Shown here piece after piece: positions 1 to 6,713 of a stretch of 9,951 nucleotides of DNA. Source of the stretch: Halieaceae bacterium (lineage in GTDB: Bacteria > Pseudomonadota > Gammaproteobacteria > Pseudomonadales > Halieaceae); assembly GCA_009886815.1 (NCBI GenBank), contig QXYP01000229.1:4090-14040 (forward strand). Direction: 5' to 3'. Each line of letters starts with the position of its first letter. Within the stretch, counting starts at the first letter, position 1. The notes under the pieces are model-generated. The model made no database searches. It had not been told where the DNA came from and saw nothing but the letters and a program-made list of their open reading frames with translations. The translations under genes and the position numbers were made by a program.

Positions 1-2
1 GC

Positions 3-101
3 GAGGCGAAGCGTCTTTATTTGGACACGCTGACCACGATTGGCAAGGGCGATCCACTGGCTGCAGAATATCAGCGCAAGCTTTTTTCTATTCTTTATTA
101 G
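3..101 (+). CDS. C-terminal tail of an unidentified protein (cut by window start)
   Basis: The plus-strand frame starting at base 3 is open from the window edge to a TAG stop at 99-101 and gives 32 residues beginning EAKRLYLDTLTTIGKGDPLA and ending QRKLFSILY. The mix of charged, aliphatic and aromatic residues looks like a real helical C-terminus, whereas the other two plus frames have no comparable character. I do not recognise the family. The gene must start left of the window. It is separated from the acyl-CoA dehydrogenase genes by more than 300 bases, so it is probably a different transcription unit. No T-rich terminator hairpin follows the stop directly, but a strong compound hairpin (108-153) begins seven bases after it and could affect the 3' end of this transcript. 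Confidence 0.55.
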   Translation, partial: EAKRLYLDTLTTIGKGDPLAAEYQRKLFSILY

Positions 102-350
102 GCGGGTAGTGGTATTCGGTGAGTAGGAGCCGAGTATGTCGGTCACCGCCACTCGTAGAGTTTTTAAAGCAGTTTTCGACGCCATTCAACGCTGTTCGGG
201 CCTTTATACTGCCAATTAGCTGAAAATCAGCCTCTCGGTTCGGGGTGGCGTACCCCCGCTGAGAAATACGAAACTTACATTGAAAATTATGCAGGTCACA
301 GGGCACTTGCAATCCCCGCTTAATTTGCCTACATTCCACAGCGTAGAAAA
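102..350. other. Intergenic element rich in inverted repeats, candidate structured RNA or dispersed repeat
   Basis: This stretch has no convincing gene but four hairpins in about 200 bases. The first is compound: AGTGG (108-112) pairs with CCACT (149-153), CGGTGA (117-122) with TCACCG (143-148), and CCGA (130-133) with TCGG (139-142) around a five-base loop. The only interruptions are a TATT bulge and a seven-base bulge. The second is GCTGA (219-223)/TCAGC (227-231) with an AAA loop. The third is GGGGT (242-246)/ACCCC (252-256), flanked by TCTC (233-236)/GAGA (261-264). The fourth is GCAGGT (291-296)/ACTTGC (305-310) with one G-U pair. None is followed by a T-run, so ordinary termination is not the obvious role. 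Possible identities are a structured RNA, a leader of the dehydrogenase operon, or a dispersed repeat. The strand is uncertain. A 90-codon minus-strand open frame at 88-360 lies across it but has a weak start. Confidence 0.35.
307..335 (+). promoter_or_regulatory. Possible sigma70-type promoter for the acyl-CoA dehydrogenase pair
   Basis: A -35-like TTGCAA (307-312) and a -10-like TACATT (330-335) are separated by exactly 17 bases, each matching four of six consensus positions. Transcription would start near 342 and leave a leader of about 75 bases before the ATG at 417. The same hexamer pattern with the same spacing appears before aceK. The match is modest and could be chance. The -35 lies inside the right arm of the fourth hairpin of the structured element. 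Confidence 0.3.
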
Positions 351-416
351 ACATACTCAAGGTTCAAAAGCAGGTGGTGTTGAAGTAAGCACCGCACAGA
401 TAATTGCGAGGCACGT

Positions 417-1595
417 ATGGATATTGCGTTTTCACCCGAAGAATTGACGTTCCGAGAAGAGGTTCGTGGCTTTTTTGACGAGCAGTTTGACGATGAGCTT
501 GTCTCCCGTTTGCGCGGAGATAACTTTAAAGAGGCTATTGTTGAATGGCAGCAGCGACTTTATAAGAAGGGCTGGATTGCCGCGAATTGGCCGGTTGAGC
601 ACGGTGGTACGGGCTGGACGCCAACTCAAAAATACATCTACGAGACTGAGCGCTCTGAGCGTGGGATCCCTGGCGTGATTCCTTTTGGTATAGGCATGGT
701 CGGTCCCATGATTTACCAGTTTGGTACGACCGAACAAAAAGAAAAATTTCTGCCAGGAGTTCTCGACAGTACCACCTGGTGGTGCCAAGGCTATTCTGAG
801 CCCGGTTCCGGGTCGGACCTGGCCTCTTTAAAAACGAAGGCTGAGCTCGATGGCGATCATTATGTGATTAACGGCGCCAAAATCTGGACCAGCTATGCGC
901 AATATGCCGACTGGATTTTTGTTTTGGTTCGCACCAGCAATGAAGGTAAGAAGCAGGAAGGTATTACTTTCATCCTGGTTGATATGAAGACCCCGGGTAT
1001 CAAGATTAATCCCATTATCTCAATCGATAACGAGCACAGCCTCAATGAAGTTGAGTTTAGTGATGTGCGGGTGCCAGTTGAAAATGTGGTCGGTGAAGTC
1101 AACAAGGGCTGGACTGTAGCCAAAGCGCTGCTGGCTCATGAGCGAACCGGTATTGCCGACGTGGCGCAGTCCAAGCGCAATATTCGGTTGATCAAGGAAG
1201 CGGCCTCTGCTGAGATGAATGGCGGTAAGCGCCTTTTAGACGATGCGGGTTTCCAAGCCAAAGTTGCGGACCTTGAGATTGAACTTATGGCACTCGAATT
1301 TACGGAGCTGCGCACCCTCGCCGCAATGGCCGCCGGTGGCTTTCCCGGCCCCGAGTCGTCGCTTTTGAAGATTAAGGGCACCGAGCTGCAGCAGGCTACG
1401 CAAGAGCTGCGTATGGAAACAGCGGCGTATTATCAAGGTGTTTTGCCCAACGGTATGGACCCTGAAGTGCTGGGGCACAGTTGGGCCCATGACGCTTTCC
1501 GAAATTATATGTACGGGCGTGCGTCCACCATCTATGGCGGTTCTAATGAAGTTCAGAAGAACATTATCGCTAAATACGTACTGGGCCTGGAATAA
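417..1595 (+). CDS. Acyl-CoA dehydrogenase, large (FAD-motif) subunit of a probable heteromeric enzyme
   Basis: This 392-residue acyl-CoA dehydrogenase would oxidise an acyl-CoA to the 2-enoyl-CoA with FAD and pass electrons to electron-transfer flavoprotein in the cytoplasm. The N-terminal helical domain opens with FSPEELTFREEVRGFF. The beta-domain flavin/substrate motif YSEPGSGSDLASLKTKAE lies at residues 126-143, followed by IWTSYAQYADW (156-166). The C-terminus has YGRASTIYGGSNEVQKNIIA (366-385). The usual glutamate of the YEGT position is glycine, so the base is probably Glu242 in HERTGIA, as in the isovaleryl/long-chain and FadE26 types. The canonical R-x-QFG and Q-x-x-GG motifs are missing and are supplied by the next gene product. 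Overall it resembles PimC and FadE26-type subunits. GAGG at 408-411 lies five bases before the ATG. Family assignment is firm; the substrate is unknown. Confidence 0.9.
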   Translation: MDIAFSPEELTFREEVRGFFDEQFDDELVSRLRGDNFKEAIVEWQQRLYKKGWIAANWPVEHGGTGWTPTQKYIYETERSERGIPGVIPFGIGMVGPMIYQFGTTEQKEKFLPGVLDSTTWWCQGYSEPGSGSDLASLKTKAELDGDHYVINGAKIWTSYAQYADWIFVLVRTSNEGKKQEGITFILVDMKTPGIKINPIISIDNEHSLNEVEFSDVRVPVENVVGEVNKGWTVAKALLAHERTGIADVAQSKRNIRLIKEAASAEMNGGKRLLDDAGFQAKVADLEIELMALEFTELRTLAAMAAGGFPGPESSLLKIKGTELQQATQELRMETAAYYQGVLPNGMDPEVLGHSWAHDAFRNYMYGRASTIYGGSNEVQKNIIAKYVLGLE

Positions 1596-1616
1596 ACGTC
1601 CAGAGGGGACAAGATT

Positions 1617-2756
1617 ATGAACTTTGATTTTTCAGAAGAGCAGCAAATGGTTCGCGATTCAATCGCGCGTTTTGTTCAGGACGATTACGACTGGGATACC
1701 CGACGTGCGATTGTTGCCTCAGACACTGGTATGAGCGACAAAGCATGGCAGACCTTTGCTGAGCTCGGTTGGTTGTCGATTCCATTTGCCGAGGAAGACG
1801 GTGGGTTTGGCGGAAATATTGTCGATACCATGGTAATTATGGAAGAGATTGGCAAGGGCCTCGTGGTCGAGCCATACCTCCCAACGGTTGTTTTGTTTGG
1901 TGGGCTGATTGCCCGTGCCGGTAACGAGGCCCAGCGCAATGCCTGGATTCCTTCGATTATTGAGGGCTCAACCTCGGGTGCCTTTGCTTATCTCGAGCGT
2001 CAGAGCCGCTTTGAAATTGCGGACTGTTTGACCCAAGCGAAGGCTGCTGGTGATGGCTGGGTACTCAACGGCGAAAAGGTGGTTGTTTTCAATGGTGCTA
2101 ACTGTAATCAGATGATCGTGCTGGCGCGCACATCGGGTGAGCAGTGGGATCGAGACGGATTGTCTTTATTTGTCGTAGCTGCGGACGCTGAAGGTGTGAA
2201 TCGTGTGGACTATCCGATGATGGATGGTCAGCGCGTTGCCAACATAACGTTTACCGACGTCGCTTTAAACGCCGATTCCTTGGTGGGTGAAGCGGGCACT
2301 GCGATGGCTACTGTCGAGGCAATGATTCAAGAGGCCACGATAGCGCTCATGGCTGAGGCTGTGGGCTGCATGGGCACCCTGAATGCTAAGACGCTGGAAT
2401 ACACGAAAACCCGCGAGCAGTTTGGTGTGGCTATTGGTTCTTTCCAATCCTTACAGCACCGTATGGTTGACACGATGATGGCCTATGAGCAGGCCAAGTC
2501 GCTGCTGTTTAAAGTGGTTTGCGAATACAAGCAGGATCCTGCGAGCGCTGCAGCCAGTATTCATGCATTGAAGGTGTTTATCGATAAAAACGCCAAGCTC
2601 GTCTACGGTGAGGCCACCCAGATGCACGGCGGTATGGGAATTACTGACGAGTTGGATATTGGCCACTACGCGAAGCGTTTGATGATGATTAATACGACCT
2701 TTGGTGATGCGACCTATCACCGTGCGCAGTACATAGATAAGGCTTACGCCGCCTAA
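1617..2756 (+). CDS. Acyl-CoA dehydrogenase, small (partner) subunit
   Basis: This 379-residue acyl-CoA dehydrogenase family protein starts 21 bases after the previous stop, with GAGGGG at 1603-1608 as ribosome binding site, so the two genes are almost surely co-transcribed. The N-terminus FDFSEEQQMVRDSIARFV resembles PimD and FadE27-type subunits. The flavin motif YSEPGSGSD is replaced by AYLERQSRFE (124-133), and the C-terminal YxGxxE-Q motif is also absent. It keeps TREQFG (265-270) and QMHGGMGITDE (335-345), the segments that contact FAD across the dimer interface in classical members. It is therefore unlikely to be active alone. The likely product is an alpha2-beta2 heterotetramer, as known for PimC/PimD and the mycobacterial ChsE4-ChsE5 (FadE26-FadE27) enzymes. 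Partnership is inferred from motif complementarity and adjacency. Confidence 0.88.
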   Translation: MNFDFSEEQQMVRDSIARFVQDDYDWDTRRAIVASDTGMSDKAWQTFAELGWLSIPFAEEDGGFGGNIVDTMVIMEEIGKGLVVEPYLPTVVLFGGLIARAGNEAQRNAWIPSIIEGSTSGAFAYLERQSRFEIADCLTQAKAAGDGWVLNGEKVVVFNGANCNQMIVLARTSGEQWDRDGLSLFVVAADAEGVNRVDYPMMDGQRVANITFTDVALNADSLVGEAGTAMATVEAMIQEATIALMAEAVGCMGTLNAKTLEYTKTREQFGVAIGSFQSLQHRMVDTMMAYEQAKSLLFKVVCEYKQDPASAAASIHALKVFIDKNAKLVYGEATQMHGGMGITDELDIGHYAKRLMMINTTFGDATYHRAQYIDKAYAA

Positions 2757-2775
2757 ATTTAAGGGTGGTCTAAAG

Positions 2776-2803
2776 AAACCCGCCGTTTTCTGGCGGGTTT
2801 TTT
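2776..2803 (+). terminator. Rho-independent terminator after the acyl-CoA dehydrogenase pair
   Basis: A nine-base perfect stem, AAACCCGCC (2776-2784) and GGCGGGTTT (2792-2800), encloses a seven-base loop, and the T-run extends to 2803. It lies 19 bases after the stop of the second dehydrogenase gene. It separates that operon from aceK, so aceK needs its own promoter. Confidence 0.92.
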
Positions 2804-2821
2804 GGTTTTGCACCACTGAAA

Positions 2822-2850
2822 TTGCAAGGGGTAGGCGGGAACCCTACACT
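2822..2850 (+). promoter_or_regulatory. aceK: Possible aceK promoter with a small palindrome in its spacer
   Basis: TTGCAA (2822-2827) and TACACT (2845-2850) are 17 bases apart, each with four of six matches to the sigma70 consensus. Transcription would begin near 2857, about 20 bases before the GTG start. GTAGG (2831-2835) and CCTAC (2843-2847) form an inverted repeat around seven bases within the spacer and reach into the -10, where a repressor could act. The terminator just upstream makes a promoter here necessary; these exact hexamers are a best guess. Confidence 0.45.
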
Positions 2851-2863
2851 GTGCGCCCTAAAC

Positions 2864-2868
2864 AGGGA
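2864..2868 (+). promoter_or_regulatory. aceK: Ribosome binding site that fixes the aceK start at GTG 2876
   Basis: AGGGA lies seven bases before the GTG at 2876-2878. In-frame TTG at 2822 would add 18 residues but has no ribosome binding site and coincides with the proposed -35. Starting at 2876 gives 578 residues, the length of E. coli AceK, with the N-terminal LARTILNGF aligning to LIAQTILQGF in that protein. Confidence 0.75.
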
Positions 2869-2875
2869 TCTAATC

Positions 2876-4612
2876 GTGGACAAACAAACGCGCCTAGCGC
2901 GAACCATTCTTAACGGCTTTACGGCGTATTTTGCGGAGTTCGAGAATATTACGCTCGCGGCTCGCACGCGTTTCGAGCTTGCAGAATGGGGCATCATGCA
3001 AGAGATATCGACACGGCGTATCGATCTCTACAAAGAAAAGGTCTTGGAAACCCTAGAGTACGTCAACGTCATTGCCGATGATCGTATTTCAGACTTTACC
3101 TTTTGGACGGAAACCCGGGCTGTGTATGTCGAATTGGTTCGGGGCATGACCAATTTTGAAATTGCAGAGACCTTTTACAATTCGATCTACAACTCCGTGT
3201 TTGGACATCACCGCATTCGCAACGAACACGCTTTTGTATTTTCTCCTCAAGGCGATATGCCGCCGGTAGATGTGCGGCGTGTTGTTAAACGATTTGGTGG
3301 TGATCTGCGCGACAGTGTTGCAACGCTGCTCTCGCAGTACGCTGTTCACATTCCTTACGAAAATTTGGAGCGTGACTGTGAATCTATTGTGGCAGCCATT
3401 GAAGGCCAGCTCAGTGAGGTAGAAGGCAAAGCAAACTCGACGGTTGAATTGCACACCCTAGAGCATCACTTTTACCGGAACAAGGCGGTCTACATTGTGG
3501 GGCGGATTGCCGCCGATGGAGTACAAATACCCTTTGTACTTCCCATGCTTCACAATCACGATGCCGCGGCGCCAGCTGTCTATATTGACACCATTTTATT
3601 TGGCTCAGATCGCGTTAGTCTGTTGTTTAGCTTCACCCGAAGTTACTTCATGGTCGATGCATCTATCCCCTCGCAGTACGTGTTGTTTTTGCATCAGCTA
3701 ATGCCCAAGAAAGATATTTCTGAAATTTACAGTGCTATTGGCCACCACCGACACGGCAAGACCTACTACTACCGCACGGCCTACCGTCACATGCGCGCGA
3801 CAACAGATCAATTTACTGTCGCGCCTGGCATTAAGGGGATGGTGATGACCGTATTTACGCTGCCGTCTTATGAGTTTGTGTTCAAAATTATCAAAGACCG
3901 TTTCACACCGCCCAAAGAAGTGACTCATCAGTTGGTGAAGGATAAGTACAATTTGGTAAAGCGTTGGGATAGGGCGGGTCGAATGGCCGACACGCAGGAG
4001 TTCAATAACCTTGTTTTCGATCGGTCACGATTTTCCGAAGAACTCATGGCGGAGCTGTACGAAACCTGTCCTTCACAACTGGTGATTAGTGGCACCGCAC
4101 TCATTATTAAGCACTGCTATGTAGAGCGACGTATGACGCCGCTCAATTTGTATTTGCAGAATGCTAGTGATGAGGATGTCGACGAAGTCATGAACGATTA
4201 CGGGAAGTCGATCAAAGAGCTCGCGGCCGCTAATATTTTTCCTGGCGACATGCTGCTGAAAAACTTTGGGGTGACTCGTCACGGTCGAGTTGTGTTTTAT
4301 GACTATGATGAGATACAGCCGTTGTTGGAGTGTAATTTCCGGCGCATTCCACCACCGCGAGATGAATATGAGGAAATGGCGAGCAGGCCCTGGTATTCAG
4401 TGGGGCCCAATGATGTTTTCCCTGAAGAATTTCGGCTGTTCTTTTCTGGCAATCAGCGTGCAAGAAAGGCTTTTGACGCCCGTCACAGCGATATTTATGA
4501 AGCGAGTTTTTGGACGGGTTTGCAAGATCGTATTCGTGACGGACACGTCGACGATTTTTACCCTTACCCACGGGTAATGCGGTTCACCAGAGAAGAGGAG
4601 AGCAGGGCCTAA
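2876..4612 (+). CDS. aceK: Isocitrate dehydrogenase kinase/phosphatase
   Basis: AceK phosphorylates and dephosphorylates NADP-isocitrate dehydrogenase in the cytoplasm, which sets the split of isocitrate between the TCA cycle and the glyoxylate bypass during growth on acetate or fatty acids. The 578-residue product has the N-terminal regulatory half (FEIAETFYNSIYNSVFGHH, 94-112; FYRNKA, 199-204; FTRSYFMV, 253-260). The C-terminal kinase fold has the nucleotide loop APGIKGM (316-322), the ATP-binding Lys337, RMADTQEF (369-376) with Asp372 matching the essential E. coli Asp371, NIFPGDMLLKNFGVTRHGR (453-471) with Asp458, and YDYDE (475-479). WYSV and FPEEFR near the C-terminus are also conserved. 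In enterics aceK follows aceBA; here neither neighbour is aceA or aceB. Its stop overlaps the next start by one base (TAATG). Identification is secure. Confidence 0.97.
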   Translation: MDKQTRLARTILNGFTAYFAEFENITLAARTRFELAEWGIMQEISTRRIDLYKEKVLETLEYVNVIADDRISDFTFWTETRAVYVELVRGMTNFEIAETFYNSIYNSVFGHHRIRNEHAFVFSPQGDMPPVDVRRVVKRFGGDLRDSVATLLSQYAVHIPYENLERDCESIVAAIEGQLSEVEGKANSTVELHTLEHHFYRNKAVYIVGRIAADGVQIPFVLPMLHNHDAAAPAVYIDTILFGSDRVSLLFSFTRSYFMVDASIPSQYVLFLHQLMPKKDISEIYSAIGHHRHGKTYYYRTAYRHMRATTDQFTVAPGIKGMVMTVFTLPSYEFVFKIIKDRFTPPKEVTHQLVKDKYNLVKRWDRAGRMADTQEFNNLVFDRSRFSEELMAELYETCPSQLVISGTALIIKHCYVERRMTPLNLYLQNASDEDVDEVMNDYGKSIKELAAANIFPGDMLLKNFGVTRHGRVVFYDYDEIQPLLECNFRRIPPPRDEYEEMASRPWYSVGPNDVFPEEFRLFFSGNQRARKAFDARHSDIYEASFWTGLQDRIRDGHVDDFYPYPRVMRFTREEESRA

Positions 4613-5319
4613 TGGCTTCGATTTATCTTATTCGCCATGGACAGGCGTCCTTTGGCTCAGACAACTACGATCAACTTTCTACCCTGGGGCAACGCCAAGC
4701 TGACGTAACCGGTCAGTTTCTGTCAACCATTGGTCTCAAAATCGATGCGGCACTGGCTGGCACGTTATCTCGCCAACAAGAAACCGGTGCTCGGATACTT
4801 GCCGGCTTGGGCGACCCCTGTGAATTGCAAACCGATGATCGCTTCAATGAGATTAATAACGAGGAGCAGGTAAGCGCACTCTTACCCGGGCTAACTCAGA
4901 ACGATCCGGTGCTTGCTGAAATCGTGGCTCGAGGTTTTGGGAGCAGTAAGGATTATCAGAAAGTTATCGATGCGGTTTTCAACGCGTGGGTGAGTCCCGA
5001 TTGCCCGGATTGTGGCATTACTCCCTGGTCGGTATATCGCGACGGCGTACAGGCTGCGCTCAAAGACATTATGACCGCTGTCGGTGCGGGTAAAAATACC
5101 GCAGTTTTCACCTCGGGGGGTACGATTGCCACGGCCGTTGGGTTGATTGTGGGTGCTGACCACAGCGGTTTTTACCAATTCTATGAACCCGTTATGAACT
5201 GCTCAATTACTCGATTTATTTACAGCGCTAAACGGGTATCGCTGTCGAACTTTAACGACGCGGCGCATTTGCAGCTGCTGTCTGCTCAGCTGCAAGAATC
5301 ACTGGTGACTTACCGGTGA
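4612..5319 (+). CDS. Histidine phosphatase family protein (phosphoglycerate mutase-like), second catalytic His replaced by Ser
   Basis: This is a 235-residue branch-1 histidine phosphatase superfamily protein. The N-terminal strand ends in LIRHGQAS with nucleophile His9 and phosphate-binding Arg8. TLSRQQETG (51-59) carries the second arginine (Arg54), and RFNEIN supplies Glu80 as candidate general acid. The second conserved histidine, normally in a HGG turn, is serine here (FTSGGTIA, 166-173, Ser168), so activity may be altered. The C-terminal NCSITRF segment fits the family. No signal peptide is visible, so it is cytoplasmic. The ATG shares its A with the aceK stop, and AGAGGAG-like purines precede it about a dozen bases upstream, so it is likely translated with aceK. 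The substrate cannot be told from sequence; it need not be phosphoglycerate. Confidence 0.85.
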   Translation: MASIYLIRHGQASFGSDNYDQLSTLGQRQADVTGQFLSTIGLKIDAALAGTLSRQQETGARILAGLGDPCELQTDDRFNEINNEEQVSALLPGLTQNDPVLAEIVARGFGSSKDYQKVIDAVFNAWVSPDCPDCGITPWSVYRDGVQAALKDIMTAVGAGKNTAVFTSGGTIATAVGLIVGADHSGFYQFYEPVMNCSITRFIYSAKRVSLSNFNDAAHLQLLSAQLQESLVTYR

Positions 5320-5867
5320 CAGCAGTGTGGCTAGTTCGGCATGGTGAGGCCTCCGCCAGTTGGGGAGAGCACAGCAATCCTGGGCTCAGTGAAAAAGGGT
5401 TGCTTGAGGCTGAAGCGGCAGCAACGCAGCTGCTGTCTGTCGTTCCGCAAGATGTGGCCTTGGTGAGTAGCCCAAAAGCGCGAGCACAGGAAACCGGGGC
5501 ACCCTTAGCGGCACGCTTAAATCGTGGCGTTGTCATTAATGATGCCTTTCAGGAGATTCAGGCGCCGGTACCCCTTGAGGAGCGCCAGATATGGCTACAG
5601 GGCTTTATGCGCCAGACCTGGGACGAACAGGGTGAGTCACTGTGGCGTTGGCGTGAGGGTATTACAAGCGCCTTGCAGGAGCTGGTTGAGCCCACGGTTA
5701 TTTTCACCCACTTTCTTGTGATTAACACCGTCGTCGCTCATTGTCGCCAAGCGAGCAAAACGGTCCAGTGCTGGCCCGATAATGGGTCGATCCATGCCTT
5801 TGAGTTGCGCGATGGCGCTATTGAGCTGGTGGGTTTGGGTCGGCAAATGACGTCAGTCGTTAATTAG
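5316..5867 (+). CDS. Second histidine phosphatase family protein
   Basis: This short (183-residue) histidine phosphatase family protein starts at a GTG whose GTGA overlaps the stop of the previous gene by four bases, a typical translational-coupling arrangement. The nucleophile motif LVRHGEAS contains Arg8 and His9; SSPKARAQETG (51-61) contains Arg56; Glu80 lies in FQEIQAP. The second histidine is present as His132 in IFTHFLVIN, although the usual HGG is HFL. Thus, unlike its upstream neighbour, both catalytic histidines are kept. It has the compact size of SixA/CobC-like members but no feature that identifies the substrate. It is divergent from its neighbour, so an old duplication or simple co-recruitment are both possible. 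It ends nine bases before the convergent tesB stop with no clear terminator. Confidence 0.85.
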   Translation: MTAVWLVRHGEASASWGEHSNPGLSEKGLLEAEAAATQLLSVVPQDVALVSSPKARAQETGAPLAARLNRGVVINDAFQEIQAPVPLEERQIWLQGFMRQTWDEQGESLWRWREGITSALQELVEPTVIFTHFLVINTVVAHCRQASKTVQCWPDNGSIHAFELRDGAIELVGLGRQMTSVVN

Positions 5868-5876
5868 TCGTTAGGG

Positions 5877-6692
5877 CTAATGCGTCTTTGGTCGCACCAG
5901 CGCTTCCTGGGTCGTAGAGGCCAGGAGTGTGCCGTCTTTGCTCCAAAACTGGCCCCGATTGAAACCCCGTGCGTTGCCGGCCCAAGGGCTATCGCACTCA
6001 TACAGTAAGAACTCAGTCACATTGACCGGCTCGTGAAACCATATAGCGTGATCGAGACTGGCGGCAATGTGGTTGATATCCCAGTCCTGCATGCCTTGGG
6101 GGTAAAAACTGGTGCCTAGCAGGGCGCAATCAGAAATCAGTGCGAGTGCCGCCTGATGCAATCTTGGATCTTCTTGCAAATGACCTGAGGCCTTGAACCA
6201 ATTTTGCTGCTTCTGCTGGGGCTGCCCGCTGCGCGCCGTAATTCGAACCCGATCAATCTGATACATATCGCTGAAGCTTTTGTACTTGGGCCCAAGGTTT
6301 AGAGCCTCCGCTTCTTCCGGTGAGGGTACTAGCGGCATTTTTTCGCTGTGAGTAAAGCCCGCCTCGGTGATCTGATAGCTAATTGAAGTGTTAAAAATGG
6401 CTTCACCTTTTTGTCGGGCAACGACTCGGCGCGTAGCAAAGGAGCGACCATCACGGATGGGGTCCACGTCAAACTCAATGGGAATGGTGGAGTCGCCGGC
6501 CCGTAAAAAGTAGGCGTGCATCGAGTGAGCCATAAGGGCGCTGTCGACGGTGTCGTTGGCGGCTAAAAGGCACTGAGCCAAAACCTGACCACCAAAAATT
6601 CTAGGTTGTGGTGTGGGACTGTGCCCTCTGAACCAATAACGGCCCACTTGCTCGGGCTTGATTAAGTCCATGACGTCTTGAAAATTTCGCAC
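5877..6692 (-). CDS. tesB: Acyl-CoA thioesterase II
   Basis: TesB hydrolyses medium- and long-chain acyl-CoA (and 3-hydroxyacyl-CoA) to free acid and CoA in the cytoplasm. The 271-residue product has the double hot-dog layout: an N-terminal half with RIFGGQVLAQ (31-40) and HSMHAYFLRAGD (56-67), then a C-terminal half with SLDHAIWFHEPV and ARGFNRGQFW. The triad aligns with E. coli TesB at a constant offset of 16: Asp188 (D204), Ser212 in place of Thr228, and Gln262 (Q278) in STTQEALVR. Ser for Thr is conservative and keeps the hydroxyl. The start is GTG at 6692, set by a strong AAGGAG six bases upstream. The gene lies 21 bases after the TetR gene on the same strand, so both are probably one transcript. 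Confidence 0.93.
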   Translation of the reverse strand: MRNFQDVMDLIKPEQVGRYWFRGHSPTPQPRIFGGQVLAQCLLAANDTVDSALMAHSMHAYFLRAGDSTIPIEFDVDPIRDGRSFATRRVVARQKGEAIFNTSISYQITEAGFTHSEKMPLVPSPEEAEALNLGPKYKSFSDMYQIDRVRITARSGQPQQKQQNWFKASGHLQEDPRLHQAALALISDCALLGTSFYPQGMQDWDINHIAASLDHAIWFHEPVNVTEFLLYECDSPWAGNARGFNRGQFWSKDGTLLASTTQEALVRPKTH

Positions 6693-6698
6693 CGGTAT

Positions 6699-6704
6699 CT
6701 CCTT
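6699..6704 (-). promoter_or_regulatory. tesB: Ribosome binding site that fixes the tesB GTG start
   Basis: The minus strand reads AAGGAG here, six bases before a GTG at 6692-6690. This nearly perfect site supports the GTG over the internal ATG seven codons later. Confidence 0.85.
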
Positions 6705-6713
6705 GGCGCAGAC

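Noticed and set aside
233..350. Resemblance to a TPP riboswitch (CGGGGTG, GCTGAGAAATAC and CAGCGTAG occur in order)
   Set aside because: The core ACCTGAT segment and the ACCC that closes the P2 helix are missing, the spacing is too long, and no thiamine gene follows. The similarity seems to be chance.
2451..2816. Minus-strand open frame of 121 codons
   Set aside because: It is antisense to the second acyl-CoA dehydrogenase and crosses the terminator. The coding evidence is all on the plus strand.
2822..2875. Longer aceK start at TTG 2822
   Set aside because: It lacks a ribosome site, overlaps the proposed -35, and makes the protein longer than its family. GTG 2876 with AGGGA upstream fits better.
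4230..4571. Minus-strand open frame of 113 codons
   Set aside because: It is antisense to the highly conserved C-terminal kinase region of aceK and its peptide has no recognisable features.
5852..5882. Possible bidirectional terminator between the phosphatase gene and tesB
   Set aside because: Only short, imperfect pairing (TTAG with CTAA) is present, without a GC-rich stem.
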